This document shows positions 32,766 to 42,166 of a stretch of 64,000 bases of DNA, piece by piece. Position 1 is the first letter of the stretch. Each line of letters starts with the position of its first letter. A program made the position numbers and the translations under genes. Origin of the DNA: Bacteroidia bacterium (GTDB lineage: Bacteria > Bacteroidota > Bacteroidia > AKYH767-A > OLB10); contig JADLBQ010000086.1 of the NCBI GenBank assembly GCA_020847635.1, positions 1 to 64,000 on the forward strand. Reading direction: 5' to 3'. The notes under the pieces were generated by a model that was not told the DNA's origin, did no database searches, and saw only the letters and a list, made by a program, of their open reading frames with translations.

Positions 32766-33893
32766 ATGAGAAAACACATATTAATTATAGCTACCCTAAT
32801 ATCTATAATGCAGGCAGCCTGTAATTCCGGCAATCCTGAAAAACGACAGCAAAAACTTAAAGAACTAAAGGCGAAAGAAGCAGATATTAAACAACAGATT
32901 GAAGCGCTTGAGCATGAATTAGGTAGTTCTGACTCTGCAAGTGCTGTCAGAGGGAAGATGGTAGTAGTTACTGAAATGAAAGAGCAGCCGTTTATCCATT
33001 ATGTAGAAGTTCAGGGAGCTGTGTCAGGAGATCAAGATGTTATTGTTAGTGCTCAGGCAATGGGATCGGTTACTTCAGTATTGGTAAAAACCGGTGATAA
33101 AATAATCCGCGGCCAGCTAATGGCTACTATTGATGACCGAATTATCCGGCAAAGTATGGAGTCAGTTCAGGTTCAGTATAACCTGGCAAAAACAATTTAT
33201 GACCGACAGAAGAACCTCTGGGATCAGCAAATTGGAAGTGAAATTCAGTTTTTGAATGCTAAAACACAAAAAGAATCATTAGAGAAGCAGTTGGCTGCAT
33301 TGCAGGATCAACTGGATTTGACAAGAATCAAATCACCAATTGACGGAACAGTTGATCAGGTTAATGTTAAAGCAGGACAAACCGTTTCTCCGGGAATACC
33401 GGTTTTCCGAGTGGTAAATCTGGAAGAGTTAAAAGTGAAAGCTGAGGTTGCAGAGTCGCATATTAATACAGTAAAACAAGGAAACCAGGTAACATTAATC
33501 TTTCCTGACATGAACAAAGAGATTCAAACCCGGCTGGATTATTCCGGAAAGGCTATTAACACACTTAACCGGAGTTTCAATGTGGAAGTTCACTTAAAGA
33601 AATCAGATGGTGTTTTTTATCCAAATCAGGTTGTTGTTGTCAAAATCGCAGACTACCATAATAACAGTGCTTTTGTCATCCCGGTTTCTGCTGTTCAGAA
33701 GACCGGTGATGGTGAATTTGTTTTCATTTCAGAACCAGCCGGAAATAAAACTTACACAGCCAGGCATAAGAAAATCATAACCGGGAGATCCTATAATGGT
33801 AAAGTTGAAGTCCTGTCGGGAATAACTAACGGAGATCTTATCATTACATTCGGAAATCAGAATCTTGTTGAAGGTGATTTAATTAATTTCTGA
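32766..33893 (+). CDS. RND efflux periplasmic adaptor (HlyD/AcrA family) lipoprotein
   Basis: Membrane-fusion protein linking pump and channel, 375 aa. The lipobox QAAC gives lipid-attached Cys19. A short coiled coil follows the signal (KELKAKEADIKQQIEALEHEL), then the barrel-sandwich/lipoyl halves (VSAQAMGSVTSVLVKTGDKIIRGQLMATID and IKSPIDGTVDQVNVKAGQTVSPG), separated by an alpha hairpin, and beta-barrel and membrane-proximal domains. Located 15 bases after tolC and 20 before the permease. Confidence 0.92.
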   Translation: MRKHILIIATLISIMQAACNSGNPEKRQQKLKELKAKEADIKQQIEALEHELGSSDSASAVRGKMVVVTEMKEQPFIHYVEVQGAVSGDQDVIVSAQAMGSVTSVLVKTGDKIIRGQLMATIDDRIIRQSMESVQVQYNLAKTIYDRQKNLWDQQIGSEIQFLNAKTQKESLEKQLAALQDQLDLTRIKSPIDGTVDQVNVKAGQTVSPGIPVFRVVNLEELKVKAEVAESHINTVKQGNQVTLIFPDMNKEIQTRLDYSGKAINTLNRSFNVEVHLKKSDGVFYPNQVVVVKIADYHNNSAFVIPVSAVQKTGDGEFVFISEPAGNKTYTARHKKIITGRSYNGKVEVLSGITNGDLIITFGNQNLVEGDLINF

Positions 33894-33913
33894 ATTGTAT
33901 CTAAATTTCTTTT

Positions 33914-36900
33914 ATGCAAGACACTACTAAAGAATTCAGACCCAGTTCCTGGGCTATTGATAACCGGGTTGCTATTTTTGTTTTTACGATTATTCTGCTG
34001 GTTGCAGGTATTATTTCATACAATAAGATTCCTAAAGAAAGTTTCCCTGATATTTCTCTTCCGAATATCTATGTAAGTGTAATTTATGCAGGAACTTCTC
34101 CAACTGATATGGAGAATCTGATTGTAAGGCCGATTGAGAAGGAATGTAAAAGTATTGCAGGAGTTAAGAAAATTAAGAGTAACTCAATGCAGGATTATGC
34201 AAATGTGATCGTAGAATTTAATTCGGAAGAAAACATTACTGAAGCTAAACGAAAAGTTAAAGATGCGGTAGATCGTGCCAGGAAAGATCTCCCAGCAGAT
34301 CTCTCGGAGGATCCGGTCATTGAAGAAATCAATTTTGCAGACTTACCAATTATGTATGTCAACATAAGCGGTCCGTATGAGCTGGCCAGGCTGAAAAAAT
34401 TTGCAGATGAGGCAAAGGATAAAATAGAAAGCTTGCCGGAAGTCAAGAAGGTTGATGTCATTGGAGAACTTGTGCGTCAGATTCAGATTAATGTTGACAT
34501 GTTCAAAATGCAGGCTTCCGGTGTGACAATGGGAGATATTGAACAGGCGGTTAAATATGAAAACCTGACGGTTCCCGGGGGGAGTATTGCAATGGATGGA
34601 GTCCGTAGAACCATGAGCGTAAGTGGTGATTTTAAAAATGTTGATGAAATCCGGAATCTGGTAATTAAATCAATGGAAGGTAAAACAGTTTATCTGAAAG
34701 AGATTGCAGATGTAGAAGACAGTTTTAAAGAACAGGAAAGTTATTCGAGGCTGGATCATAACAATGTAATCACCCTGGCGGTGGTAAAACGACTGGGTGC
34801 CAACCTGATTGAAGCCTCAGATCATATTGTAGAACTGATGGATAAGCTGCAACAGGAGAATTTTCCAGATGATCTGAAAGTTGTTTTAACCAATGATCAG
34901 AGTGAACAAACCCGTACTACCCTTCATGACCTGATTAATACCATTGTTATTGGCTTCCTTCTGGTGGTTATCCTGCTGATGTTTTTCATGGGTCCTGTAA
35001 ATGCCTTTTTTGTAGCACTGTCAGTTCCCTTGAGTATGTGTGTGGCATTTATCATAATGCCGACCATTGGCTTTACCATGAATTTCATTGTGTTGTACTC
35101 CTTTTTATTAGCTCTTGGAATTGTTGTAGATGATGCTATTGTTGTGATTGAAAATACACACCGGATTTTTGCAAATGGGCGTTTACCTGTTACCATTGCT
35201 GCTAAACGGGCAGCAGGTGAAGTATTTATGCCGGTTTTTTCAGGAACACTTACTACGCTGGCACCCTTTATTCCATTGGCATTCTGGACAGGTATTATCG
35301 GAAAGTTTATGTTCTTCCTTCCGATTACTTTAATTATAACATTAATGGCTTCATTGTTTGTTGCATACATTATAAATCCTGCTTTTGCGGTTCAGTTTAT
35401 GAAACCACACAAGCTGGAGTATAACCCGAAAAAAGGATTAAAAATCATGTTAATTATTTTCGGTGGGGTCATTGCCATAAGTTATGCAACGGGGTTAACG
35501 GGGTTGGCAAATTTTGCTGTACTGATCATGCTGCTAAACCTGCTTCATCGTTTTTGGCTTTACAAAATCATTAATAGATTCCGTGAAAAAATCTGGCCAT
35601 CCTTTCAAAACTTTTATGCCCGGATATTGAAGTCGGCCCTTAGCCGGCCTTACACAATGCTGATTGCAACGGTATGCTTGTTTTTTCTTTCAATTGGTAT
35701 GTTGATCGTCAGAAATGGCGGAGTCCGGTTCTTCCCGGAGGCTGATCCGAATTTTATTTTTGTCTATACTTCACTTCCTGTTGGAACGGATCAGGCCTAC
35801 ACTGACAGCATTACCCAGATTGTTGAGAAAAGAGTATATAATGTAATTGGCGAGCATAACCCGTTAGTAAAATCCGTAATTTCAAATGTGGGTGTGGCTG
35901 TAACGGATCCTGTTGATGAAGACCAGGGCTATTATGCCAATAAAAGTAAGGTGACGGTTGCATTTGTAAAGTTCAGCGAGAGAAAGGGTCAGTCAACCAG
36001 AGTTTACCTTGATAGAATCAGGCAGGAGATTAAGGGTATCCCAGGAGCTGAGATTACTGTGGCTCAGGAACAAAGCGGGCCACCGGTGGGGAAACCGATC
36101 AGCATCGAAATTACGGGTGATGACTTTGACTTGCTCAATACCTACAGCAGTTCACTTAAACGGTATCTTGATTCACTTCAGATTCCGGGAGTGGAAGAAC
36201 TTAAATCAGATTTACAGGCGAATAAACCGCAAATTACTTTTAAGATTGACCGTGAGCGAGTTAACCGGGAAAGTATTTTTACTGGTCAGATTGGAAATGA
36301 AATTAACCTGGCAGTTCTCGGACGTGATATCTCTAAATACAGAGAGGATAATGATGAATATGACATTGTTCTGAAGTTTAAGGATGAACAACGGAATAAT
36401 ATTGATCTGGTTACCAATCTAAAAATTATGTACCGGGATATGGCAGCCGGTGGAATGGTCAGAAATGTACCCTTATCAACCTTTGCTGATATTCAATACA
36501 CAGACACCTACGCAACTATTAAAAGAAAAAACCAGAAACGGATTGTTACAATTGCCTCTAATGTTCTTTCCGGATACAATGAACAGGGTGTTGTGGCGTC
36601 TGTTGTATCGGCAGTAAAAAGTTTTCCTGTTGCACCCGGTGTTGAAGTAAAAATGGGAGGAGCCCAGCAGGAACAAGCTGAAACAATGGCATTTCTGTTC
36701 ACCGCTCTGCTGGTTTCTTTTCTGTTGATTATTATTATTCTGGTCGTTCAGTTTAATTCGGTTGGCAAACCACTGATTATAATGGTTGAGATTATGTTCA
36801 GTATCATTGGAAGTTTTCTCGGATTCTCAATTTTTAAAATGGAATTCAGTACGGTAATGTCGGGTATTGGTATTATTGCTCTAGCCGGAATAGTTGTCCG

Positions 36901-37273
36901 TAATGGTATTCTCATTGTAGAATTTACAGATCTGCTTCGCCAGCAAGGAGTCCCATTAATGGATGCAATTGTAGAAGCAGGCCGGATTCGTATGACACCT
37001 GTTGTTCTGACTGCAGCTGCAACTATGTTGGGGCTTGTTCCGCTGGCCATTGGGTTTAATATTGATTTTGTAACACTCTTTACTGAGTTGAAACCCGATA
37101 TTTATTTCGGAGGTGATAGTACTGCTTTTTGGGGGCCCCTCTCATGGACCATGATCTTCGGACTTGGGTTTGCAACCTTTCTCACGTTAATTTTGGTTCC
37201 GGTAATGTACTTGCTTGGATACAGGGTTGTAAACAAAACTCGTCAATGGACTGCCCGTTTAGCAACAGATTAA
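33914..37273 (+). CDS. RND-family multidrug efflux permease (AcrB-like, HAE1/HME)
   Basis: Inner-membrane proton-driven pump of 1119 aa, somewhat longer than AcrB. The N-terminal membrane helix (DNRVAIFVFTIILLVAGIISY) and the paired Asp of the proton relay in GIVVDDAIVVIENTHR (Asp406/407) are visible. In helix 10, IVVRNGILIVEFTDL has Arg where AcrB has Lys940, as in many Bacteroidota pumps. Two large periplasmic loops and two membrane blocks complete the fold. An extra soluble and hydrophobic insertion around residues 500-560 accounts for the length. Drug range is unknown. Fourth gene of the efflux operon. Confidence 0.94.
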   Translation: MQDTTKEFRPSSWAIDNRVAIFVFTIILLVAGIISYNKIPKESFPDISLPNIYVSVIYAGTSPTDMENLIVRPIEKECKSIAGVKKIKSNSMQDYANVIVEFNSEENITEAKRKVKDAVDRARKDLPADLSEDPVIEEINFADLPIMYVNISGPYELARLKKFADEAKDKIESLPEVKKVDVIGELVRQIQINVDMFKMQASGVTMGDIEQAVKYENLTVPGGSIAMDGVRRTMSVSGDFKNVDEIRNLVIKSMEGKTVYLKEIADVEDSFKEQESYSRLDHNNVITLAVVKRLGANLIEASDHIVELMDKLQQENFPDDLKVVLTNDQSEQTRTTLHDLINTIVIGFLLVVILLMFFMGPVNAFFVALSVPLSMCVAFIIMPTIGFTMNFIVLYSFLLALGIVVDDAIVVIENTHRIFANGRLPVTIAAKRAAGEVFMPVFSGTLTTLAPFIPLAFWTGIIGKFMFFLPITLIITLMASLFVAYIINPAFAVQFMKPHKLEYNPKKGLKIMLIIFGGVIAISYATGLTGLANFAVLIMLLNLLHRFWLYKIINRFREKIWPSFQNFYARILKSALSRPYTMLIATVCLFFLSIGMLIVRNGGVRFFPEADPNFIFVYTSLPVGTDQAYTDSITQIVEKRVYNVIGEHNPLVKSVISNVGVAVTDPVDEDQGYYANKSKVTVAFVKFSERKGQSTRVYLDRIRQEIKGIPGAEITVAQEQSGPPVGKPISIEITGDDFDLLNTYSSSLKRYLDSLQIPGVEELKSDLQANKPQITFKIDRERVNRESIFTGQIGNEINLAVLGRDISKYREDNDEYDIVLKFKDEQRNNIDLVTNLKIMYRDMAAGGMVRNVPLSTFADIQYTDTYATIKRKNQKRIVTIASNVLSGYNEQGVVASVVSAVKSFPVAPGVEVKMGGAQQEQAETMAFLFTALLVSFLLIIIILVVQFNSVGKPLIIMVEIMFSIIGSFLGFSIFKMEFSTVMSGIGIIALAGIVVRNGILIVEFTDLLRQQGVPLMDAIVEAGRIRMTPVVLTAAATMLGLVPLAIGFNIDFVTLFTELKPDIYFGGDSTAFWGPLSWTMIFGLGFATFLTLILVPVMYLLGYRVVNKTRQWTARLATD

Positions 37274-37315
37274 GTTTAACTATTTTGAAATTATTCTTTT
37301 TTAGAATCTTATAAA

Positions 37316-38083
37316 ATGGAAATTGGCTTAGTTTTATCCGGAGGAGGAGCACGGGGTTTTGCACATGCTGGTGTAATAAAAGCATTACAAGAATTTGGGA
37401 TAACAATCAACGAAATTTCAGGTGTCAGTGCAGGTTCGGTTATCGGAGCCTATTATGCGGCTGGCTTCAGTATTGATGAAATTATTTCTGTTACAAAAAG
37501 ATTGGAGTTATTCCGTGTGATTGACGTCAGACTGCTACGGCCCGGATTGTTCAGACTGAATTCTATTCGCAAAGGACTTAATACACATTTGAAGGGAATT
37601 TCCTTTGATCAATTAAATATCCCGCTTACAGTTACAGCCACCGATTTTGAGAACGGACTCTCGTGTTTTATTAATTCAGGAAATGTTGTTGAAGCAATTC
37701 TGGCTTCGTCAGCAATCCCTGCATTGTTTGATCCGGTAGCATATGAAGGCCGGAAACTGGTTGACGGAGGATTACTTAATAATTTCCCGGTCGAGCCGCT
37801 TCAAAATAAAAAAATAAAGATAATTGGTGTTCATGTAAACCCGGTTGGTAAAGTTGATGTTTCCCGGCTCAAGATTCCTTCTGTAATCGAACGAAGCCTT
37901 AACCTGGCAATTTCAAATGAAGTAAAAGCAAGAAAAAACGAATGTAATGTTTTTATTGAACCTCCCGAATTGTCTGATTTCGGAGTATTTGATTTTGATG
38001 ATGCCGATCAGATTGTTTCGATTGGTTATCAGCATACGATGAAAATGAAAAATGAGATTGAACACAAAATTCTGGAAGGTTAA
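37316..38083 (+). CDS. Patatin-like phospholipase
   Basis: Soluble serine lipid acyl hydrolase, 255 aa. The oxyanion hole SGGGARGFAHAG (residues 8-19), nucleophile elbow GVSAGS with Ser38, and the catalytic Asp150 in VDGGLLNNFPVE are complete. It begins 43 bases after the RND permease in the same direction and could be read by the same transcript, but no functional link is known. A 470-base gap follows. Specific lipid substrate unknown. Confidence 0.93.
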   Translation: MEIGLVLSGGGARGFAHAGVIKALQEFGITINEISGVSAGSVIGAYYAAGFSIDEIISVTKRLELFRVIDVRLLRPGLFRLNSIRKGLNTHLKGISFDQLNIPLTVTATDFENGLSCFINSGNVVEAILASSAIPALFDPVAYEGRKLVDGGLLNNFPVEPLQNKKIKIIGVHVNPVGKVDVSRLKIPSVIERSLNLAISNEVKARKNECNVFIEPPELSDFGVFDFDDADQIVSIGYQHTMKMKNEIEHKILEG

Positions 38084-38553
38084 GCAGAAATTTCAAAAGG
38101 TTTATTAATTAACAATACCTTTATACCCGACCAGCTAACCATTAAAAAGCCCCTCTTTTACATTAATCCGGTGTGTCAGATGAACAGATTTTTAGTAGGC
38201 AGGCTTGGTTCCACCTAGTTTCCTGCTTCTTATTATTTAAGCCTTGTTCTAAAAGTTAGAGTTCACAGCTGGTTGAACAACTCAAACAGTTTATCCGGGT
38301 TCACGACAAGAGGTAATTACAGAAAAGTTTTCAAATCAAAGGTGCTAAGCTTTTGTATTTCATTTTGTTCTTTTTGCATAAGGGGGGGTGGTAATAAATA
38401 TAAGCAATCAGATTTTAGCACCAGCTATGGATCTACTTGTTTTATCATTTAAATGGTACTTCTTGTTTACCTGACAAGAAGAAGATGTGCTGAAAATTTC
38501 ATAACTTCAGAAAAGAATAGTCAGAGCAGGATTTACTTTTTTTCCTTAGCTTT
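38084..38553. other. Intergenic region between the patatin gene and dnaB
   Basis: A 470-base AT-rich stretch between convergent genes. It contains an 8-base inverted repeat (CTTCTTGT, 38459-38466, with ACAAGAAG, 38474-38481) without a T-run, and a run of eight G-rich bases near 38383-38392. No supportable gene, tRNA or clear terminator. Confidence 0.4.
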
Positions 38554-40083
38554 TTAAAAGGCTGGTTCATCATCTCCCATTTCGTCCATTCTTGATTTAC
38601 GGGTAATGCGATCAGAGATATCAGGCCTGAAATCAGGGAATGCTTCTTCAAAATTATAATTATCAAGATCGGTGAAACGGGTAAGATGATTGATAAACCT
38701 TAAATTGATTTCTCCTATTGAGCCATTACGGTTTTTTGCCAGGATGATATTGGCAATTCCCGTTGTGGGATTCCCGTCTGCATCTTCGGTCATACCATAA
38801 TACTCGGGCCGGTGAATAAATAAGACCATGTCAGCATCCTGTTCAATAGCTCCTGAATCACGAAGGTCTGAGAGCATAGGTTTCTTACTGCCTTCTCTTC
38901 TGGCTTCAACCGCCCGGCTTAATTGAGATAAAGCGATGATGGGCAGGTCAAGCTCTTTAGCAATATTCTTCAGTGACCTGGAGATATAACTGATTTCCTG
39001 CTCACGGGTGCCTGAACGTGATTCATTTCCTGAAACCATCAGCTGAAGATAATCAATAACAACCAGTTCAATGCGGTGTTCGGCTTTCATTCTTCTGCAT
39101 TTTGCCCTGAATTCAAAGACCGATAATGCCGGTGTGTCATCAATATAAATAGGAGCCTGGGAAAGTGCATTAATCTTAGAATTGAGTTGTTCCCATTCGT
39201 GACCTGCCAGCTGACCTTTTCGAAGTTTATCGCTTGAGATTTCAGATTCGGAGGAGATCAGACGGGTAATCAATTGCTTAGATGTCATTTCAAGTGAAAA
39301 GAAAGCAACCGGTTTGTTGAACCGGACTGCTGCATTTCGGGCAAGCGACAGAACCAGCGAGGTTTTGCCCATGGCAGGTCTTGCTGCCAGGATAATCAGG
39401 TCTGACTTTTGCCATCCTAAGGTATAGCGGTCAAGATCTGTAAATCCACTGGGTACTCCCAACACATCGCTTTTCAGGTTACCGGCTGTCTCATATTCTT
39501 TCAATGCTTCCATAACTAAAGCCGGCATTTCATTGTATTTCCGTCTTACATTCATTTCACTGATCGCAAACAAATTTTGTTCGGCTCTGTCAAGAAGATC
39601 CAGTACATCAGTCGTATCTTCATAAGCCAGTTGGATAGTTTCGCTTGAAATACGAATGAGTTCACGCTGAATAAATTTTTGAAGAATAATTCGGGCATGA
39701 TATTCAATGTTTGCTGAAGATGCAACCCGCATCGTAAGCTGAGTAACATAATGTGGTCCTCCAATGATTTCGAGAGTTCCCTGATGCTTCAGCATTTCAA
39801 TGACAGTCAGCATATCAATGGGTTTGGAGATAGCGGCTAAAGCCAGAATAGCTTCAAAAATCTTTTTGTTGGCATCCGAATAAAAACACTCTGCTCTGAG
39901 TATTTCAATCACATGATTCAGTGCATCTTTTTCAAGAAGTAATGCTCCGAGTACAACTTCCTCAAGATCCAATGCCTGGGGTGGTAACTTACCGGTTCCT
40001 GCTAATACTTGTTGCTGTAAAATATTACTGCGGGTTGCACTCCGCTTCTTGCTTACTTCTGTCGTTGTTGATTTGAGTGCCAT
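38554..40083 (-). CDS. dnaB: Replicative DNA helicase
   Basis: Hexameric 5'-3' helicase at the replication fork, 509 aa. N-terminal DnaG-interaction domain (LPPQALDLEEVVLGALLLEKDAL, about residues 33-55). The RecA-like motor has Walker A ARPAMGKTS (about residues 227-235), Walker B VVIDYLQLM, and the Arg finger region in the C-terminal block AKNRNGSIGEINLRFI. No intein interrupts it. The first 30 residues are a basic, Ser/Thr-rich extension. Monocistronic, with a perfect promoter box nine bases upstream of the ATG. Confidence 0.96.
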   Translation of the reverse strand: MALKSTTTEVSKKRSATRSNILQQQVLAGTGKLPPQALDLEEVVLGALLLEKDALNHVIEILRAECFYSDANKKIFEAILALAAISKPIDMLTVIEMLKHQGTLEIIGGPHYVTQLTMRVASSANIEYHARIILQKFIQRELIRISSETIQLAYEDTTDVLDLLDRAEQNLFAISEMNVRRKYNEMPALVMEALKEYETAGNLKSDVLGVPSGFTDLDRYTLGWQKSDLIILAARPAMGKTSLVLSLARNAAVRFNKPVAFFSLEMTSKQLITRLISSESEISSDKLRKGQLAGHEWEQLNSKINALSQAPIYIDDTPALSVFEFRAKCRRMKAEHRIELVVIDYLQLMVSGNESRSGTREQEISYISRSLKNIAKELDLPIIALSQLSRAVEARREGSKKPMLSDLRDSGAIEQDADMVLFIHRPEYYGMTEDADGNPTTGIANIILAKNRNGSIGEINLRFINHLTRFTDLDNYNFEEAFPDFRPDISDRITRKSRMDEMGDDEPAF

Positions 40084-40092
40084 TCTTTACTT

Positions 40093-40100
40093 CAAAGATA
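40093..40100 (-). promoter_or_regulatory. -7 promoter box of dnaB
   Basis: TATCTTTG on the minus strand, exact consensus, 9 bases before the dnaB ATG. Confidence 0.6.
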
Positions 40101-40374
40101 AAAAGGGCTTCAAAGTTAATTCAAGCAGATTCTGCTCATGACAGTTTTTACTGGAATAGTTATCAACATGAGCTTTATTCATTTCATTGGTTATCTTCTC
40201 AACTCTTTTTAAGGATAAAATTCAATTTAAATTTATATTGAGATTCAGGCCATTATTGAGAAAAATAATCAAGTGAGTTAAAACCCATATTCCACTGAAT
40301 CTATTTTGTAGAGCCTGTAATTTTAAATTTGAATTATGATTTTGTTTTTAATCCCCAAAACTGATCTGTTTAGC

Positions 40375-41199
40375 TCAGATTAGTCCAATCTTTGCTGCTA
40401 TTTCAGCACTACACAACAGGTAGTTGTAATAATCACTCTTTTGAACTTTTTCGGTTTGCCGGATGGATCCTCTTTCATCAATGTTGAAGTAAAGATAACC
40501 GGCATCTTTCACAAATTCATTTACCTGCTCAGCAATTTTTGTTTCCAGGATTTCAATTATCAGAGTCGGTTTAAATTTCAGAAAATACTCTTTAAACCCT
40601 GCCAGTACTTTTGGTTCGTGTCTTTCAACATCAATTTTGATCAGGCCCATCCTGGTTATACCTTCCTGTCGGATAAATGAGTCGAGTGTTATGGATTCAC
40701 TTCTTACTTCTATCGCCTGGCCGGAATAATCAGAAATGACTGTAAATCCATCTACATCTGACACAGCTTTGTTAATTGGTTTTATATTGAAATGATTCAA
40801 CTGAATATTCATACAAAGCTTGGGGTAGAACATTGATAGTGGCTCAAATGCATAGACCTTTGACCTGGGATTTACCGTTTGAGCTACCAATGAATACACA
40901 CCGGTGTTTGCTCCAACATCAAAGATGATGTCAAACAGTGTACAAAGTTTAATCCAAAGCTTTAAAGATTCTTTTTCCCAACAGTTTTCAATACCATTCC
41001 AGAAAATCTCATTCTCAATTTTATATCCAAAATGATTGATCTTAAATTTCTTTTCTGCATTAATTTTTACTGTGAATACTCCTTGAAAGTGGAGATGTTT
41101 GAACACAGGTTCGCTCGGTTTCCATAGTATTTTTAGCAGGGAGTAAATTTCCTTTTTAAATGGAATATTGGTATAAATTGCCTTTAAAACTGCTTTCAT
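40375..41199 (-). CDS. FkbM-family methyltransferase
   Basis: SAM-dependent O-methyltransferase of the FkbM family, 274 aa from the ATG at 41199. The SAM-binding motif is IIFDVGANTGVYSLVAQ, followed by VYAFEPLSMFYPKL and the family hallmark LIKIDVERHEPKVLAGF. An ATG at 41250 would add 17 residues (MSIFCFSGFQ...), but a perfect promoter box lies between the two, so the shorter form is preferred. FkbM enzymes often methylate sugars of surface polysaccharides, but no sugar-biosynthesis cluster is present, so the substrate is open. Isolated gene. Confidence 0.87.
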   Translation of the reverse strand: MKAVLKAIYTNIPFKKEIYSLLKILWKPSEPVFKHLHFQGVFTVKINAEKKFKINHFGYKIENEIFWNGIENCWEKESLKLWIKLCTLFDIIFDVGANTGVYSLVAQTVNPRSKVYAFEPLSMFYPKLCMNIQLNHFNIKPINKAVSDVDGFTVISDYSGQAIEVRSESITLDSFIRQEGITRMGLIKIDVERHEPKVLAGFKEYFLKFKPTLIIEILETKIAEQVNEFVKDAGYLYFNIDERGSIRQTEKVQKSDYYNYLLCSAEIAAKIGLI

Positions 41200-41208
41200 A
41201 AATCTGCT

Positions 41209-41216
41209 CAAAAGTA
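41209..41216 (-). promoter_or_regulatory. -7 promoter box of the FkbM methyltransferase gene
   Basis: TACTTTTG on the minus strand, exact consensus, nine bases before the ATG at 41199. It supports that start over the one at 41250. Confidence 0.58.
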
Positions 41217-41582
41217 AGGATTGAAAGCCACTGAAACAGAAAATGCTCATACTGAGTTTAAACAGAAGTCAGTTTAGCATTCTGACTTTATGTTTGTGTA
41301 ATCATCAGAAGCAGGTAACAGTATCTGATTACAAAAGTTAAAAATCCGCAATGAGCAGTATGCTTTTCGGAGGAATCGTTAACTAACTTATATAACAATT
41401 AGCCGGAATGCCGGTTAGTAAAAGTGTTTTAAACGCTTTTAGATTTATATGTGCTTCTGGGGTTGTTAATGTTGTGTTTAAGAGAGTACATTTTATGAAT
41501 AGCTAAAATCTGACTAGAAATCTTTTTTTATAGAGAAGTAAAAGGTGTGTTAACTCCTTATGATTCCATATTTGATAATGTT
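41217..41582. other. Divergent intergenic region between the FkbM gene and pyrR
   Basis: About 366 bases. Two adjacent hairpins are visible: AGCCGG-AATG-CCGGTT (41401-41416, one wobble pair) and TAAAAGTG-TTTTAAA-CGCTTTTA (41419-41441, one wobble pair). They lie about 160 bases upstream of pyrR, outside the predicted transcript. No gene is supported. Confidence 0.4.
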
Positions 41583-41590
41583 TACATTTG
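41583..41590 (+). promoter_or_regulatory. -7 promoter box of pyrR-pyrB
   Basis: TACATTTG, exact consensus, nine bases before the pyrR ATG at 41600. It overlaps the TTG at 41588 that would otherwise open the frame, so that start is excluded. Confidence 0.6.
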
Positions 41591-41599
41591 CAGGGCTGG

Positions 41600-42166
41600 A
41601 TGAAATCAAAACTAATTCTGGATAAAGAGCAATTTGACTTGACGGTTTCAAGGCTTTGCTACCAGCTAATTGAAAATCATGATGGTTTTGACAGCACAGT
41701 TCTGATAGGTCTTCAGCCAAGAGGGATTTTTCTGGCAAACCGGATCAACGTCACCCTAAATAAATTAACCGGCAACAAGGATCTGAAAACCGGTTCGCTT
41801 GATATCACTTTTTTCAGAGATGATTTTCGAAGTAGAGAGAATATGCCGGTTGCTTCAGAAACAAGAATTGACTTTGAGCTGGAGAACCGTAAAGTAGTTC
41901 TGATTGATGATGTTTTGTTCACCGGCCGAACAATACGTGCAGGACTCGATGCGATGCTTTCGTTTGGAAGACCCCGGAAAGTTGAGCTACTGGTATTAAT
42001 TGACCGCAGATTTGCCCGCCAACTGCCCATTGAACCGGATTATTCTGGTAGAAAGATTGATACACGGGCTTCTGACCGAGTCGTTGTTAAGTGGCAACAA
42101 ACAGACGGGCAGGACGGTGTCTGGCTGATAACCGGTTCTGGTGATACTGAAAAAAACAATGAGTAA
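41600..42166 (+). CDS. pyrR: Bifunctional pyr operon regulator/uracil phosphoribosyltransferase
   Basis: PyrR-type phosphoribosyltransferase, 188 aa. The PRPP-binding motif is VVLIDDVLFTGRTIRAGLDAM (about residues 95-115), with LIGLQPRGIFLANRI and the arginine-rich FGRPRKVELLVLIDRR typical of PyrR rather than plain Upp. In Gram-positive bacteria PyrR attenuates pyr transcripts by binding RNA; here the short leader leaves little room for an attenuator, so salvage of uracil may be its main job. pyrB starts inside its 3' end. Confidence 0.92.
   Translation: MKSKLILDKEQFDLTVSRLCYQLIENHDGFDSTVLIGLQPRGIFLANRINVTLNKLTGNKDLKTGSLDITFFRDDFRSRENMPVASETRIDFELENRKVVLIDDVLFTGRTIRAGLDAMLSFGRPRKVELLVLIDRRFARQLPIEPDYSGRKIDTRASDRVVVKWQQTDGQDGVWLITGSGDTEKNNE

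Noticed and set aside
35004-37180. Long open frames on the minus strand inside the RND pump gene
   Set aside because: They mirror the codon pattern of the strongly supported pump gene on the other strand and have no promoter or family motif.
38459-38481. Inverted repeat downstream of the patatin gene as a terminator
   Set aside because: Eight-pair stem but no T-run on either strand, and about 380 bases from the stop codon.
38554-40083. An intein in DnaB
   Set aside because: The helicase motifs are continuous, and the length of 509 aa is normal with no insertion.
41200-41250. Upstream ATG at 41250 as start of the FkbM methyltransferase
   Set aside because: A perfect -7 promoter box (41209-41216) lies between it and the ATG at 41199, and the extra residues are not conserved-looking.
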